From: Pseudomonas alloputida
Lineage (GTDB): Bacteria; Pseudomonadota; Gammaproteobacteria; Pseudomonadales; Pseudomonadaceae
Direction: 5' to 3'
Assembly: GCF_021283545.2 (NCBI RefSeq)
Contig: NZ_CP128540.1
Span: 251,501 to 315,500 of the forward strand
DNA length: 64,000 bases
Below are positions 19,321 through 28,863 of the stretch, in pieces (the first letter of the stretch is position 1; each line of letters opens with the position of its first letter). The notes below the pieces were generated by a model. The model was not told the DNA's origin, searched no databases, and saw only the letters and a list, made by a program, of their open reading frames with translations. Both the position numbers and the translations under genes were made by a program.

Positions 19321-20135
19321 ACGACCTGCAACTGATGCATGAAGTGGTCAAGCTGGCGCTGACGGCAGGCGAGGCGATCCTGCCATTCTGGCGCGCCGAT
19401 GTCGCGGTAACCAACAAGGCCGACGATTCGCCGGTTACCGCCGCCGACCTAGCCGCGCACCGGGTAATCGCCGATGGTCTGCTGGCGCTGGCGCCGCAGA
19501 TTCCGGTGCTGTCCGAAGAGGACTGCAATATTGCGCTGGCCGAGCGGCAAAACTGGAGCCGCTGGTGGCTGGTCGATCCGCTGGATGGCACCAAGGAATT
19601 CATTGCCGGCAGTGAAGAGTTCACGGTCAACATCGCCCTGATCGAGAACGGCGAGGTGGTGTTTGGCGTGGTGTCGATGCCCACCAATGGGCGCTGCTAT
19701 TTTGGTGGACGCGGCATGGGGGCCTGGCGTGCAGATGCCGGTGAGGCAGCCCAGCTGATCCAAGTACGCAACGCACCCGCGCAGGGCGAGCGTTTTACCG
19801 TGGTGGCCAGCCGTCGGCATTCCAGCCCGGAGCAGGAAGCGCTGTTGGCCGGCCTTGGGGCTGCGGTGGGCGAGCTGGAGCTGGCCAATATCGGCAGCTC
19901 GTTGAAGTTCTGCCTGTTGGCCGAGGGCAGCGCCGATTGTTATCCGCGCCTGGCGCCGACTTCGCAGTGGGATACTGCTGCGGCGCAGGGTGTGGTGGAG
20001 GGGGCCGGTGGCGAAGTGATCGGGCTGGATGGCTTGCCGTTCCGGTATCCGCCGCGCGAGTCGCTGCTTAACCCGTACTTCCTGGCGTTGCCGGTAAATG
20101 CTGAATGGCGCCAGGCCTTCCTGAACCTCATCTAA
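19317..20135 (+). CDS. cysQ: 3'(2'),5'-bisphosphate nucleotidase CysQ
   Basis: 272 aa inositol-monophosphatase-fold enzyme that clears 3'-phosphoadenosine 5'-phosphate from sulfate assimilation. Metal-binding motifs are SEEDCN, WLVDPLDGTKEFI (about residue 85) and, at the C-terminus, SQWDTAAAQGVVEGAGG. It overlaps nudE by four bases. A perfect REP hairpin lies downstream, before the convergent thioesterase. Confidence 0.93.
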   Translation: MNDLQLMHEVVKLALTAGEAILPFWRADVAVTNKADDSPVTAADLAAHRVIADGLLALAPQIPVLSEEDCNIALAERQNWSRWWLVDPLDGTKEFIAGSEEFTVNIALIENGEVVFGVVSMPTNGRCYFGGRGMGAWRADAGEAAQLIQVRNAPAQGERFTVVASRRHSSPEQEALLAGLGAAVGELELANIGSSLKFCLLAEGSADCYPRLAPTSQWDTAAAQGVVEGAGGEVIGLDGLPFRYPPRESLLNPYFLALPVNAEWRQAFLNLI

Positions 20136-20151
20136 CTGCCTGGCACGATCC

Positions 20152-20199
20152 TGTGGGAGCGGCCTTGCGTCGCGAAAGGGCCGCAAGGCCGCTCCCACA
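20152..20199. repeat. REP hairpin, perfect 18-bp stem
   Basis: TGTGGGAGCGGCCTTGCG (20152-20169) is exactly complementary to 20182-20199, with a 12-base loop. It lies between convergent cysQ and the thioesterase gene. Confidence 0.9.
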
Positions 20200-20217
20200 A
20201 AGGCCGCGTTAGTCGTA

Positions 20218-20673
20218 CTAGCGGTGCAGAACGTACTGGCCGCTGAACCTCACCGCCGGCTCGTCACTGCCGTCATTGCTCACCGTGGTCTCCAACGTCA
20301 ACCGTGCCCGCCCACGCCGCTGGTACAGGGTCAGGAACCGCTCCCAGGTTTTCTCGTCTGGCGCGGCACAACGCGCCACCGCCGTGCCGGTCACTGGCAA
20401 CGGGTAGCTGATCTGCCCTTCCTGGATGACGATATGCCCGTCATCGATCCCCAGTTCACGCAGGCGCAGGTGCAGCCAGCCCCAACCCACCAGCACTGCT
20501 GCGCAGTACAGGCTGCCGCCGAACATGGTGCTTTTGTGGTTGACGTTGGCCGCCAGCGGCAGTTGCAGGCGCAGGGTGTGCTGCTGCCAATCGATCACTT
20601 CCAGGCCCATTTCGCGGGTCAGGGGGATGTCGCTGTGCAGTACGGACTGCAGGTACTGGCTATCGGTGCTCAT
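20218..20673 (-). CDS. YiiD-C-type thioesterase domain protein
   Basis: 151 aa. The segment NHKSTMFGGSLYCAAVLVGWGW is the hotdog helix of the YiiD C-terminal thioesterase family (Asn/His then the long helix). The substrate is unknown. Its ATG shares a base with the dctD stop (TAATG), placing it at the end of the dctB-dctD operon. Its role there is unexplained. Confidence 0.82.
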   Translation of the reverse strand: MSTDSQYLQSVLHSDIPLTREMGLEVIDWQQHTLRLQLPLAANVNHKSTMFGGSLYCAAVLVGWGWLHLRLRELGIDDGHIVIQEGQISYPLPVTGTAVARCAAPDEKTWERFLTLYQRRGRARLTLETTVSNDGSDEPAVRFSGQYVLHR

Positions 20674-22079
20674 TAACGGTTGTCCTCTTGATCGTCATGC
20701 CCGCCGCTGCCGCCGTCGAAGTTCAAGCCATGCTTGCGCAGCTTGTCGTGCAAGGTTTTGCGGGGGATACCCAGTGCTTCGGCCAGGCTCCGCATGGAGC
20801 CGTGTGGCTGGGCCAGTTCGGCGGCGATCAGCGAACGTTCGAATTGCTCGACCTGTTCGCTGAGGTTGCCGCTGAGCATGGGCGCTGCCGGGGCTGCTGC
20901 CGAGGGTGCCTGGCCATCCAGTGCCAGCTCCAGGCCAAGGGCGAAACGCTCGGCGGCGTTCTGTAGCTCGCGGACGTTGCCTGGCCAGTCATGACGCAGC
21001 AGCAGGGCGCGTTGCGCGGGTTGCAGCGCATGCGGCGACAGGCCATGACGTTGGCTGGCAGCATCGGCGAAATGCTGGAACAACACCAATATGTCGTCGC
21101 CGCGTTCACGCAGTGGCGGAATACGCAGCGGCGCCACGTTCAGGCGGTAATACAGGTCTGCGCGGAAACGCCCTTGGTCGGCAGACTGACGCAGGTCTTC
21201 CTTGGTCGCGGCTATGATGCGGATGTCCAGCGGGATCAACTGGTTGCCGCCCAGGCGTTCGACCACTCGCTCCTGCAGCATGCGCAGCAACTTCACCTGT
21301 ACATCCAGGCTCATGCTCTCGATTTCGTCGAGGAACAGCGTGCCGCCGTTGGCAAATTCGAACTTGCCGATACGGCGTTTCTGCGCGCCGGTGAACGCAC
21401 CGGGCTCGTGGCCGAACAGTTCGCTTTCGACCACCGATTCGGCCAGCGCGCCGGCGTTGATCGCCACGAACGGCCCTTCGCTGCGGCTGGACAGGTCGTG
21501 CAGCGCGCGGGCCACCACCTCTTTGCCGGCGCCGGTTTCGCCCAGAATCAACACGTCGGCGCGGGTGCCGGCCAAAGCGCCGATCTGCTCGCGCAGGCGC
21601 AGCATGGCCGGTGAATGGCCGACCAGGCGGGTTGCCAGTTGCTGGCGGTCGCTCAGTGCCAGACGCAGGCTACGGTTGTCCAGCACCAGCCGGCGCAAAG
21701 CCAGGGCGCGGCGCACGCTGTCGAGCAGGGCGTCTGTGGCAAAGGGTTTTTCCAGGAAGTCATAAGCCCCGGCGCGCATCGCCTGCACCGCCAGCGGCAC
21801 ATCGCCATGGCCGGTAATCAGCAGCACCGGCAGTTCGCTGTCGCGGCCGTGCAGTTGTTCCAGCAACTGCAGGCCATCGATGCCCGGCATGCGAATGTCG
21901 CTGACCACCACGCCGGGCCAGTCGGCCTCGATACGCTCGGCCAGGCCTTGGGCTTCGGCCAGCGCGACTACCTTGAGCCCGGCCAGGTCCAGGGTCTGGC
22001 TCAAGGCTTGGCGCAGGTGGGGGTCATCGTCCACCAGGATGACCTGGGCTCGGCTGTCGATCAGTGTCTCGGTGGTCAT
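20673..22079 (-). CDS. dctD: Sigma-54-dependent response regulator DctD
   Basis: 468 aa. The receiver domain has its phospho-acceptor Asp in VVSDIRMPGIDGLQ. The AAA+ domain has Walker A GETGAGKEVVARAL, the sigma-54 contact loop GAFTGA and Walker B GGTLFLDEIES. The C-terminal Fis-type helix-turn-helix is MRSLAEALGIPRKTLHDKL. It activates sigma-54 promoters, classically for C4-dicarboxylate uptake. No dctPQM or dctA gene is in the window, so its targets are distant. It overlaps dctB by four bases. Confidence 0.92.
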   Translation of the reverse strand: MTTETLIDSRAQVILVDDDPHLRQALSQTLDLAGLKVVALAEAQGLAERIEADWPGVVVSDIRMPGIDGLQLLEQLHGRDSELPVLLITGHGDVPLAVQAMRAGAYDFLEKPFATDALLDSVRRALALRRLVLDNRSLRLALSDRQQLATRLVGHSPAMLRLREQIGALAGTRADVLILGETGAGKEVVARALHDLSSRSEGPFVAINAGALAESVVESELFGHEPGAFTGAQKRRIGKFEFANGGTLFLDEIESMSLDVQVKLLRMLQERVVERLGGNQLIPLDIRIIAATKEDLRQSADQGRFRADLYYRLNVAPLRIPPLRERGDDILVLFQHFADAASQRHGLSPHALQPAQRALLLRHDWPGNVRELQNAAERFALGLELALDGQAPSAAAPAAPMLSGNLSEQVEQFERSLIAAELAQPHGSMRSLAEALGIPRKTLHDKLRKHGLNFDGGSGGHDDQEDNR

Positions 22080-23890
22080 GCCGAGGGGTCCTCCGAATTG
22101 GGCAAAGTAGCGCCAGATGCGGCCACCCGCAGCTGGAGAGTCAGCATTGCGCCACCTTCCGGGTGGTTGGCCAGCAGCAGTTCACCGCCCAGGGCGCGCA
22201 TCAGGCTTTCACAGATGGCCAGCCCCAGGCCCAGGCCCTGGGTGCGGGTCTTGGTGGTGAAGAACGGCTCCTTGGCGTGCTCCAGGGCCTGGCGGCTGAA
22301 GCCGGGGCCGTTGTCACGGATGTACAGGTAGACGCAGTCATCACGCTGCTCGGCACTTAGCCACAGGCGGCGCGGGTTGGCTTTTTCGGTCAGGGCGTCG
22401 AGGGCATTGGCCAGCAGGTTGCCTAGCACTTGGCGCAGGCGGGTTTCGCCGGCCTGAACCCACAAGGTGGCTTCCGGCAGGTCGCGGATCAGCTCTACGG
22501 CCATCGCCCGGCGGCGCTTGGCCAGCAGCGCCAGGGCATCGTCCAGAGCCGGCTGCAGGGCCACGCTCTCCGGGGCATGACGGTCACGACGGGCGAAGGC
22601 ACGCAGGTGGGCAATGATCGAGGCCATGCGCCCGGTCAGCTCGCCGATCAGCTTGAGGTTGCCGCGGGCGTCTTCGGTACGTTGGTGGTCGAGCAGGATC
22701 TCGGCGTTTTCTGCGTAGCTGCGGATGGCGGCCAGGGGCTGGTTCAACTCATGGCTGATACTGGCCGACATGGTGCCGAGCACCGACAGCTTGCCGGCCT
22801 GCACCAGTTCGTCCTGTGCGCGCACTGCCTCCTGCTGAGCGTTTTCGCGCTCCAGCACGGCATTTTTCAGGCGGGTGTTCAGGCCTTCAAGGTCGGCGGT
22901 ACGTTCGGCCACGCGCTTTTCCAGTTCCTGGCGGCCACGGGCTTCGAAGTCGATGCGGTCGATGTAATGGCGCCGCCGTTGCATCACCAGGCCTGCCAGC
23001 AACATCAGTACCAGCAGCGTACCGGCACCGATGGCCATTACCGTCTGCACCGAGCGATCAACCAGCGTGCGCGGGGCGAGGATGCTGACTTGCCAACCAG
23101 TTTCCTTGATGTCGCGGGTCTGGGTGATCCAGGCCTGCGGGTTGAGAACCAGCGGCTGTGGGGCCTGGGTCGGATAGGGCTGGATGGCGATGATGGCCTG
23201 GCGCTCGGCGTCGGTCAGCGTGCGGGTAGCACGGAAGCGCCAGTCGGGCCGCGAAGTCAGGATGACCACGCCATTGTGATCGGTCAGCAACAGCTGCTCG
23301 GGCGTACGGCCCCACAGGGTTTCGGTGTGGTCGAGATCGACTTTGACCACCAGCACGCCGACGATCCGCTCGCGGTCGCGCACGGCCGCGGCAAAGAAGT
23401 AGCCGCGCTTGGCCGAGGTGGTGCCCTGGCCGAAGAAGCGGCCAAGGTGGCCGGCCATGGCTTCGTTGAAGTAAGGGCGGAAGGCGAAGTTTCGGCCGAC
23501 GAAGCTGTCGTGCTTGTCCCAGTTCGAGGCGGCCAAGGTGTTGCCGCTGACGTCCATCAGGTACATCACCTCGGCACCGGTCTTCTGCACGATGTCCTTG
23601 AGCAGGCGGTTGGCGTTGGTCACCGCTTCCAGGCGGAAAGGGTCGGCCAGCACGCCACGCAGCGCTGGCAAGTCGCCGAGAATTTGCGGCAAGGTCTCGT
23701 AGCGGTGCAGGGTGCCGAGCAGGTTGGCGACATACAGGTCGAGGGTCTGGCGGTTCTGCGAGGCCAGTTCTTCCTGGTAATAGCGTTCGGCCAAGTGATG
23801 CAGGGGCCATAGTAATGGGGCCAAGATCAGCGCCAGCAGGGCCAGGCTGCGCCAGCGGGGACGGCGTGGGGGCGTGGGCTTTGCAATCAT
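22076..23890 (-). CDS. dctB: C4-dicarboxylate sensor histidine kinase DctB
   Basis: 604 aa. There are two transmembrane segments (about residues 12-32 and 290-312) around a large periplasmic sensor domain with the layout of DctB (NRQTLDLYVANLLGTLHRYE, then GNTLAASNWDKHDSFVGRNF). A coiled-coil linker is followed by the His box SASISHELNQPLAAIRSY and the ATPase motifs NLLANALDAL, RDNGPGFS and GLGLGLAICESL. It phosphorylates the overlapping DctD. Confidence 0.92.
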   Translation of the reverse strand: MIAKPTPPRRPRWRSLALLALILAPLLWPLHHLAERYYQEELASQNRQTLDLYVANLLGTLHRYETLPQILGDLPALRGVLADPFRLEAVTNANRLLKDIVQKTGAEVMYLMDVSGNTLAASNWDKHDSFVGRNFAFRPYFNEAMAGHLGRFFGQGTTSAKRGYFFAAAVRDRERIVGVLVVKVDLDHTETLWGRTPEQLLLTDHNGVVILTSRPDWRFRATRTLTDAERQAIIAIQPYPTQAPQPLVLNPQAWITQTRDIKETGWQVSILAPRTLVDRSVQTVMAIGAGTLLVLMLLAGLVMQRRRHYIDRIDFEARGRQELEKRVAERTADLEGLNTRLKNAVLERENAQQEAVRAQDELVQAGKLSVLGTMSASISHELNQPLAAIRSYAENAEILLDHQRTEDARGNLKLIGELTGRMASIIAHLRAFARRDRHAPESVALQPALDDALALLAKRRRAMAVELIRDLPEATLWVQAGETRLRQVLGNLLANALDALTEKANPRRLWLSAEQRDDCVYLYIRDNGPGFSRQALEHAKEPFFTTKTRTQGLGLGLAICESLMRALGGELLLANHPEGGAMLTLQLRVAASGATLPNSEDPSA

Positions 23891-23932
23891 CAGGTAAATG
23901 CGCCAGAAAAGTCTGACGCAATTATGCGCTAG

Positions 23933-24478
23933 TTAAGGCAGCACTTCCGCCTCTGCCAATGGCAGGCCCACCTTGTCCTTGTCCGATAACAGCGGTGGCT
24001 GCTGCAGCCCCCAGTCGATGGCCAGTTGCGGGTCGTCCCAGCGGATACAGCGGTCGGCGCCAGGGTTGTAGTAGTCGGTGGTCTTGTAGAGGAACTCTGC
24101 CGATTCACTCATCACCGCAAAACCGTGGGCGAAGCCAGGCGGAATCCACAGCTGGCGATGGTTGTCGGCTGACAGGTGCACCGCGACCCATTTACCGAAT
24201 GTTGGCGAGCTTTTGCGCACGTCCACGGCGATATCGCGGATTTCCCCGTGCACCACGCGCACCAGCTTGCCCTGGGTGTTTGCCACCTGGTAGTGCAGCC
24301 CACGGAGCACGCCCTTGATGGAGCGCGAGTGGTTGTCCTGGACGAACGTCACGTTCACGCCGGTTTGCTCTGAGAACTCACGGGCGTTGAATGCCTCGAA
24401 GAAAAAACCACGGCTGTCAGCGAACACCTTCGGCTCGATGATCAGTACTTCAGGGATTGCTGTAGGGATGATGTTCAT
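23933..24478 (-). CDS. rfbC: dTDP-4-dehydrorhamnose 3,5-epimerase
   Basis: 181 aa RmlC cupin. Conserved segments are KVFADSRGFFFEAFN, the HSRSIKGVLRGLHYQ strand with the catalytic His, and IPPGFAHGFAVMSES. It converts dTDP-4-keto-6-deoxyglucose on the way to dTDP-L-rhamnose for O-antigen or other glycans. It stands alone: rmlA, rmlB and rmlD are not adjacent, so the pathway must be completed elsewhere. Confidence 0.93.
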   Translation of the reverse strand: MNIIPTAIPEVLIIEPKVFADSRGFFFEAFNAREFSEQTGVNVTFVQDNHSRSIKGVLRGLHYQVANTQGKLVRVVHGEIRDIAVDVRKSSPTFGKWVAVHLSADNHRQLWIPPGFAHGFAVMSESAEFLYKTTDYYNPGADRCIRWDDPQLAIDWGLQQPPLLSDKDKVGLPLAEAEVLP

Positions 24479-24755
24479 AGCGGCTCGCTGGCCCGTCGTT
24501 CAAGTATTGACCCTAGTCGGCCTTGCCGGAAATTTCCGCGCGTAGCTGTAACAGGATGCATAAGGTGTGGCTATGGTAGACAGCAGGCCGTTCCTTTCAC
24601 CAGACCAGCGCTGATAGGTGTCGATTGTTATCGATTTAAATTCGCCGAATGGCGCGGAATTCTTCGATTTTCAGGCTTCAAATATCGATATATATCGGTT
24701 ATAAATTGACAAACGCCCCAGCATACCCGGCTCAGGGCCATCACAGAGGTCACCC
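24479..24755. promoter_or_regulatory. AT-rich divergent regulatory region of rfbC and aguA
   Basis: 277 bases without a gene, clearly richer in A/T than their surroundings. They contain a perfect 12-bp palindrome CGATATATATCG at 24686-24697, a possible operator for aguA, and a TTGACA at 24706-24711 with no good -10 partner. Confidence 0.45.
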
Positions 24756-25862
24756 ATGAAAACCCTCAACTCCACGCCCCGTGCCGATGGTTTCCACATG
24801 CCCGCCGAGTGGGCCCCACAAACTCAGGTATGGATGGTCTGGCCGGAGCGCCCGGACAACTGGCGTCTGGGCGGCAAGCCGGCGCAGGCTGCCCACGTAA
24901 CCCTGGCCAAGGCCATTGCCCGTTTCGAACCTGTAACCGTCGCGGTCTCCGCCGGCCAGTACGAGAACGCCCGGCGCCAACTCGACCAGCCGAACATTCG
25001 TGTGGTTGAAATCAGCAACGACGATGCCTGGGTGCGTGACACCGGCCCTACCTTCGTCATCAACGACCATGGCGAAGTGCGCGGTGTAGATTGGGGCTTC
25101 AACGCCTGGGGCGGCTTCGATGGCGGCCTGTACGCACCCTGGAACCGCGACGAGGAACTGGCCGCCAAGGTGCTGGAAATGGAGCGCTGCCAGCGCTACC
25201 AGACCGAAGGCTTTGTGCTGGAAGGTGGTTCGATCCACGTAGACGGTGAAGGCACCGTGATCACCACTGAGGAATGCCTGCTCAACCGCAACCGCAACCC
25301 GCACCTGAGCCGCGAGCAGATTGAAGCGGTGCTGCGCGATCACTTGGCGGTCGACACCGTGGTATGGCTGCCCGATGGCCTGTACAACGACGAAACTGAC
25401 GGTCACGTCGACAACTTCTGCTGTTACGTGCGCCCGGGTGAAGTGTTACTGGCCTGGACCGATGATTCCAACGACCCCAACTATGCGCGCTGCCACGCGG
25501 CCATGGATGTGCTGAAGAACACCCGCGACGCCAAGGGCCGCGAGTTCATCGTGCACAAGATGCCGATCCCGGGCCCGCTGTTTGCCACTGCCGAAGAGTG
25601 CGCCGGTGTCGACCAGGTCGCCGGCAGCCAGGAGCGTGACCCGTCGGTGCGCCTGGCGGGTTCGTACGTGAACTTCCTGATTGTTAACGGTGGCATCATT
25701 GCCCCAAGCTTCGACGACCCGGCAGATGCCGAAGCCAGAGCGATCCTGGCAAGGATCTTCCCCGACCATGAGGTGGTGATGATCCCGGGCCGCGAGCTGC
25801 TCTTGGGTGGCGGCAACATTCACTGCCTGACCCAACAGCAGCCGGCGCCGGTCAAGCGCTGA
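24756..25862 (+). CDS. aguA: Agmatine deiminase AguA
   Basis: 368 aa, normal length. It hydrolyses agmatine to N-carbamoylputrescine in arginine-to-putrescine catabolism. Motifs are [28 protein letters not shown] and the C-terminal nucleophile Cys in [13 protein letters not shown]. In P. aeruginosa aguA is followed by aguB; here no aguB follows, so the carbamoylputrescine amidohydrolase must lie elsewhere. A strong terminator follows. Confidence 0.95.
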   Translation: MKTLNSTPRADGFHMPAEWAPQTQVWMVWPERPDNWRLGGKPAQAAHVTLAKAIARFEPVTVAVSAGQYENARRQLDQPNIRVVEISNDDAWVRDTGPTFVINDHGEVRGVDWGFNAWGGFDGGLYAPWNRDEELAAKVLEMERCQRYQTEGFVLEGGSIHVDGEGTVITTEECLLNRNRNPHLSREQIEAVLRDHLAVDTVVWLPDGLYNDETDGHVDNFCCYVRPGEVLLAWTDDSNDPNYARCHAAMDVLKNTRDAKGREFIVHKMPIPGPLFATAEECAGVDQVAGSQERDPSVRLAGSYVNFLIVNGGIIAPSFDDPADAEARAILARIFPDHEVVMIPGRELLLGGGNIHCLTQQQPAPVKR

Positions 25863-25876
25863 GCCCGTAATGAATG

Positions 25877-25907
25877 AGAGGCCCGTCATGTGACGGGCCT
25901 CTTTTTT
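25877..25907 (+). terminator. Rho-independent terminator after aguA
   Basis: Perfect 12-bp stem AGAGGCCCGTCA/TGACGGGCCTCT with a 2-base loop, followed by a T run. Confidence 0.93.
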
Positions 25908-26048
25908 GCGCGGGCGACGCCCGGAAGCCGAGCTGGCATACGTTTTGTATTGTTTTTCAAGCAGATAGCAAGATGGCACGGTCAGGCCGCGCCTCTGATC
26001 TGTAACAATACCTACGTAAATTAGCCGCTCACGGGCCAGGGAGTACGT

Positions 26049-26252
26049 GTGGACATGAACGCAGCAAGTGAGTCGGCTTTGCGCCCATCGGCAGTTGATC
26101 GCCAATCGCTCAGGCTTTTGGCGAAGCGGTTGAAACACCATGGAAGCATCAGGGTCAGGACGACCGACCCACGACGTCTGCTTGCCGGGCGATACCCCCA
26201 AGGGTTGATCAGCGAAGCAGAGATGCAGGCGCTGATGGCGGTGTGGCACTGA
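26049..26252 (+). CDS. Small conserved-type hypothetical protein
   Basis: 67 aa from a GTG with AGGGAG five bases upstream (an ATG two codons later is an alternative). It is basic and charged, with RQSLRLLAKRLKHHGSIRV and the C-terminal SEAEMQALMAVWH. There is no signal peptide or membrane segment, and I do not recognise the family. The good ribosome site and its own intergenic space support it. Confidence 0.55.
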   Translation: MDMNAASESALRPSAVDRQSLRLLAKRLKHHGSIRVRTTDPRRLLAGRYPQGLISEAEMQALMAVWH

Positions 26253-26261
26253 TCGATTGCA

Positions 26262-26309
26262 CCTGTACCTGCCTCTTCGCGGGCATGCTCGCGAAGAGGC
26301 AGGTACAGG
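26262..26309. repeat. REP hairpin, perfect 20-bp stem
   Basis: CCTGTACCTGCCTCTTCGCG (26262-26281) pairs exactly with 26290-26309 around an 8-base loop. It is REP-derived and lies between the small plus-strand gene and the convergent TonB receptor, where it may act as a terminator. Confidence 0.9.
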
Positions 26310-26319
26310 CAACTTAAAA

Positions 26320-28389
26320 TCAGAAACTGTAGCTACCCGTCACCACAAGGCTACGCGGATCGCCCACCTGGATCTGCGCCGCACTGGTCGCCGAGCTGTA
26401 GTAGGTCTTGTCAGCAATGTTGCTCAATGCCGCCCGCACATCCCAGTCATGGGTCCGATACCCCGCCAGTGCATCCCAACGGCCATACCCTGGTAATACC
26501 GTGGTGTTCTGGTTGTCCGCATAACGCTCGCCCACCAGTGTCAGCCCGGTTTCGGCGTACCACCCCAATTCTGGCTTCCAGGTCACGAACAGGCTGCCAT
26601 TGCGCTTGGCCACGTCATTGATGCGGTTGCCTTCCTGGCCGTTATTGTCCTTGACGATGATCGCATCCTGCAGGCCAATGCCGCCGCGTACATACCAGTT
26701 GCCGACGATGTTGCCGGTGGCAGTCAGCTCGATGCCGCGTGAACGCTGCATGCCGCTGAGCAAGATGATGTTCGGGTCGTTTGGGTCGCGGGTGCGGCGG
26801 TTGTAAAGTTCCAGCTCGTAGATGGCCAGGGTGGTGGTCAGGCGCTGATCCAACCAGTCGCTCTTTACGCCTATTTCTTTCTGCCGGGTCTCTTCCGGGT
26901 CGGTTTTATTGGTGTTGCCCTGTGCCCCTGGGGTGATGCCGATCAAGCCGCCACCCACCGGTGAGAAAGTCTTGCTCCACGAGGCGTAGAACGAATGGTC
27001 GCGCCATGGCGTGTAGACCACGCCCAGGCGTGGGCTGGTGCTGTTGCTGTCCTGCGGTTCGCGCAAGCCATCCTTGTTGGTGGTTTCCACTTCGAACTGG
27101 TCAAAGCGCACGCCGGCGAGAACCTGCCACTGATCGTTCAGGCGAATCTGGTCCTGCAGATAAACCCCGCGGCTGTCGACCACGGTGTGGTTGTTGCTCG
27201 ATACCGCCAACGTACCATTGTGCGGCTGGCTGGGTTTGCCCAGGCCTGGCAGGCTCTGGCTGCCGGCGCTGTATAGCAGCGGATCGCGCCGCTGGTTGCC
27301 GAACTCCAGGCCCAGCAGCAGCTTGTGTTCAAGGCCCAAGGTGTCGAAGTCGCCCTCGGCCTCCAGGTTGTTGAATAGGTTGCGGGTGTTCAGGTCCTGC
27401 TGCCAGCGTTGGCGGGTCAAGGTATTGGTGCCGGCGTTGTAGCCCGTGACATAGGTGTTGTCGAACTCGCTGTCGAGTTTGAACAGGCCCAGGGTGTGGC
27501 GCAGCTGCCAGGTTTCGTTCAGCTGGTAGTTCAGACGCGAGCGCAGCGACTGGGCGCGGTCGTCAATGTAGTCGCGATGGTCGCCGTAGGTGGCGCTGCG
27601 GCTGACGTCTGCCGGGCGGCCGTTGACACTCGGGATGCCGCGGTCTGGTGTGCGGTTGTAGCGGCTGTATTCATACTGCACCAGCCAGTTCAGGTCGGGG
27701 GTGATCTGCCAGCTGATCGACGGGGCGAACAGTTGGCGGCTGCCGTCGATACCCTCGCGAAAGCTGTTGTTGTCCTGGTTGCCCATGTTCAGGCGCAGGC
27801 TGACCGTGTCGCTGGGGTCTGCGCTGAGGTCGGCATACAGGCTGCGCAGGTCTTCGCTGCCGGCCTGCGCTTCGATGGTCGAGCGGCGACCCGGCTCCGG
27901 TGCCTTGCTGACCCTGTTGACGATGCCGCCCTGGCTGCCACGGCCATACAGTACCGCTGCAGGCCCCTTCAGCACTTCGACCCGCTCGATGTTGTGCAGG
28001 TCGCGGATGTACTGGCTGTCGTCGCGGATACCGTCCAGGTAGAAGTCGTTGCTGGCCTCGAAGCCGCGGATGCGTACGCTGTCAAAACGGGTGTCGGCGC
28101 CGCTGCTGACGTTGGGGATACCCTCCAGCGCCTTGCCCAGCGTGTTGCTGCCGTAATCCAGCACATTGGAGGTTTTCACCGTATCGATGGCCTGCGGCAC
28201 ATAACGCACGGGCGTCGAGGTGCGGGTTGCGGTGCTCACCTCCTTCACCCGCGGGTTGTCCTTCTCGCGTTCGCTGTCGGCGGTAACCGACGACTCCGGC
28301 AGTGTGGTGGCGGCGGCACTGGCCAGGCTGGCGCTGAACAGCAGCGACAGGCCGAGCGTCAGGGGTGAAAGACGGCAGGGTACAAGCAT
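26320..28389 (-). CDS. TonB-dependent siderophore receptor
   Basis: 689 aa outer-membrane receptor. The signal peptide ends LLFSASLASAA. The plug domain shows VRYVPQAIDTVKTSNVLDYG, RFDSVRIRGFEASNDFYLDG and VEVLKGPAAVLYGRGSQGG. A C-terminal beta-barrel ends in VVTGSYSF (aromatic last residue). There is no N-terminal signalling (STN) domain. The plug resembles catecholate/Fiu-type ferric receptors; the ligand is inferred only. The start at 28389 has GGA upstream; a GTG 6 bases earlier is possible. A possible Fur site lies upstream. Confidence 0.9.
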   Translation of the reverse strand: MLVPCRLSPLTLGLSLLFSASLASAAATTLPESSVTADSEREKDNPRVKEVSTATRTSTPVRYVPQAIDTVKTSNVLDYGSNTLGKALEGIPNVSSGADTRFDSVRIRGFEASNDFYLDGIRDDSQYIRDLHNIERVEVLKGPAAVLYGRGSQGGIVNRVSKAPEPGRRSTIEAQAGSEDLRSLYADLSADPSDTVSLRLNMGNQDNNSFREGIDGSRQLFAPSISWQITPDLNWLVQYEYSRYNRTPDRGIPSVNGRPADVSRSATYGDHRDYIDDRAQSLRSRLNYQLNETWQLRHTLGLFKLDSEFDNTYVTGYNAGTNTLTRQRWQQDLNTRNLFNNLEAEGDFDTLGLEHKLLLGLEFGNQRRDPLLYSAGSQSLPGLGKPSQPHNGTLAVSSNNHTVVDSRGVYLQDQIRLNDQWQVLAGVRFDQFEVETTNKDGLREPQDSNSTSPRLGVVYTPWRDHSFYASWSKTFSPVGGGLIGITPGAQGNTNKTDPEETRQKEIGVKSDWLDQRLTTTLAIYELELYNRRTRDPNDPNIILLSGMQRSRGIELTATGNIVGNWYVRGGIGLQDAIIVKDNNGQEGNRINDVAKRNGSLFVTWKPELGWYAETGLTLVGERYADNQNTTVLPGYGRWDALAGYRTHDWDVRAALSNIADKTYYSSATSAAQIQVGDPRSLVVTGSYSF

Positions 28390-28422
28390 GGGCACATCCG
28401 GGACGGGCAGTTGAAAATAAAG

Positions 28423-28448
28423 TGCGAATGGTAATGCTTGTTATTTGC
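28423..28448 (-). promoter_or_regulatory. Possible Fur box of the TonB receptor
   Basis: On the minus strand the sequence reads AATAACAAGCATTACCATT, resembling the Fur NAT(A/T)AT hexamer array with several mismatches. It lies 34-60 bases upstream of the receptor start, the expected place. Confidence 0.4.
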
Positions 28449-28531
28449 TCTTGCTTGGGTATTTGTAAAGGCTTGTCTTTACATATGTGTCCGTTTGTAA
28501 CAGCCTCTGCGGCCACGCTCTGCCTGCTCCC

Positions 28532-28759
28532 AGGAAATTGTCCGTTCGATCAAATGGCAATTTCCTACACAAGATAAATTGCCCGCTGATAGCGCAAACC
28601 TGCATGGAAATGCACCAGACAGGCCGGTAATTTCGGTTATATCAACCTGCATTTCACGACTTTTTGACATTTGTAATCGCACACGGCTAGGATTCGGCCA
28701 ACGCCTGCTGGCCATGGTATTGGCCAAGCTGCTGCCAAGGGCCGCCGTGAAATTACCGG
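28532..28759. repeat. Two inverted pairs of AATTTCC-type motifs
   Basis: In the 474-base divergent gap, AGGAAATTG (28532-28540) pairs with CAATTTCCT (28558-28566). Further on, CCGGTAATTTC (28624-28634) pairs with GAAATTACCGG (28749-28759). Both pairs are perfect and share an AATTTC core. They look like regulator-binding sites for the receptor or porin gene. Confidence 0.5.
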
Positions 28760-28863
28760 TCGGCCCACCCGGCTGGATCCGCATAGCGTCGAACCTACGA
28801 AGGGGCGTTGGTTCCTGGCGTCATATTGCAGCGCGTTTTTGATTAAGAAATAAGGAAAACAAC

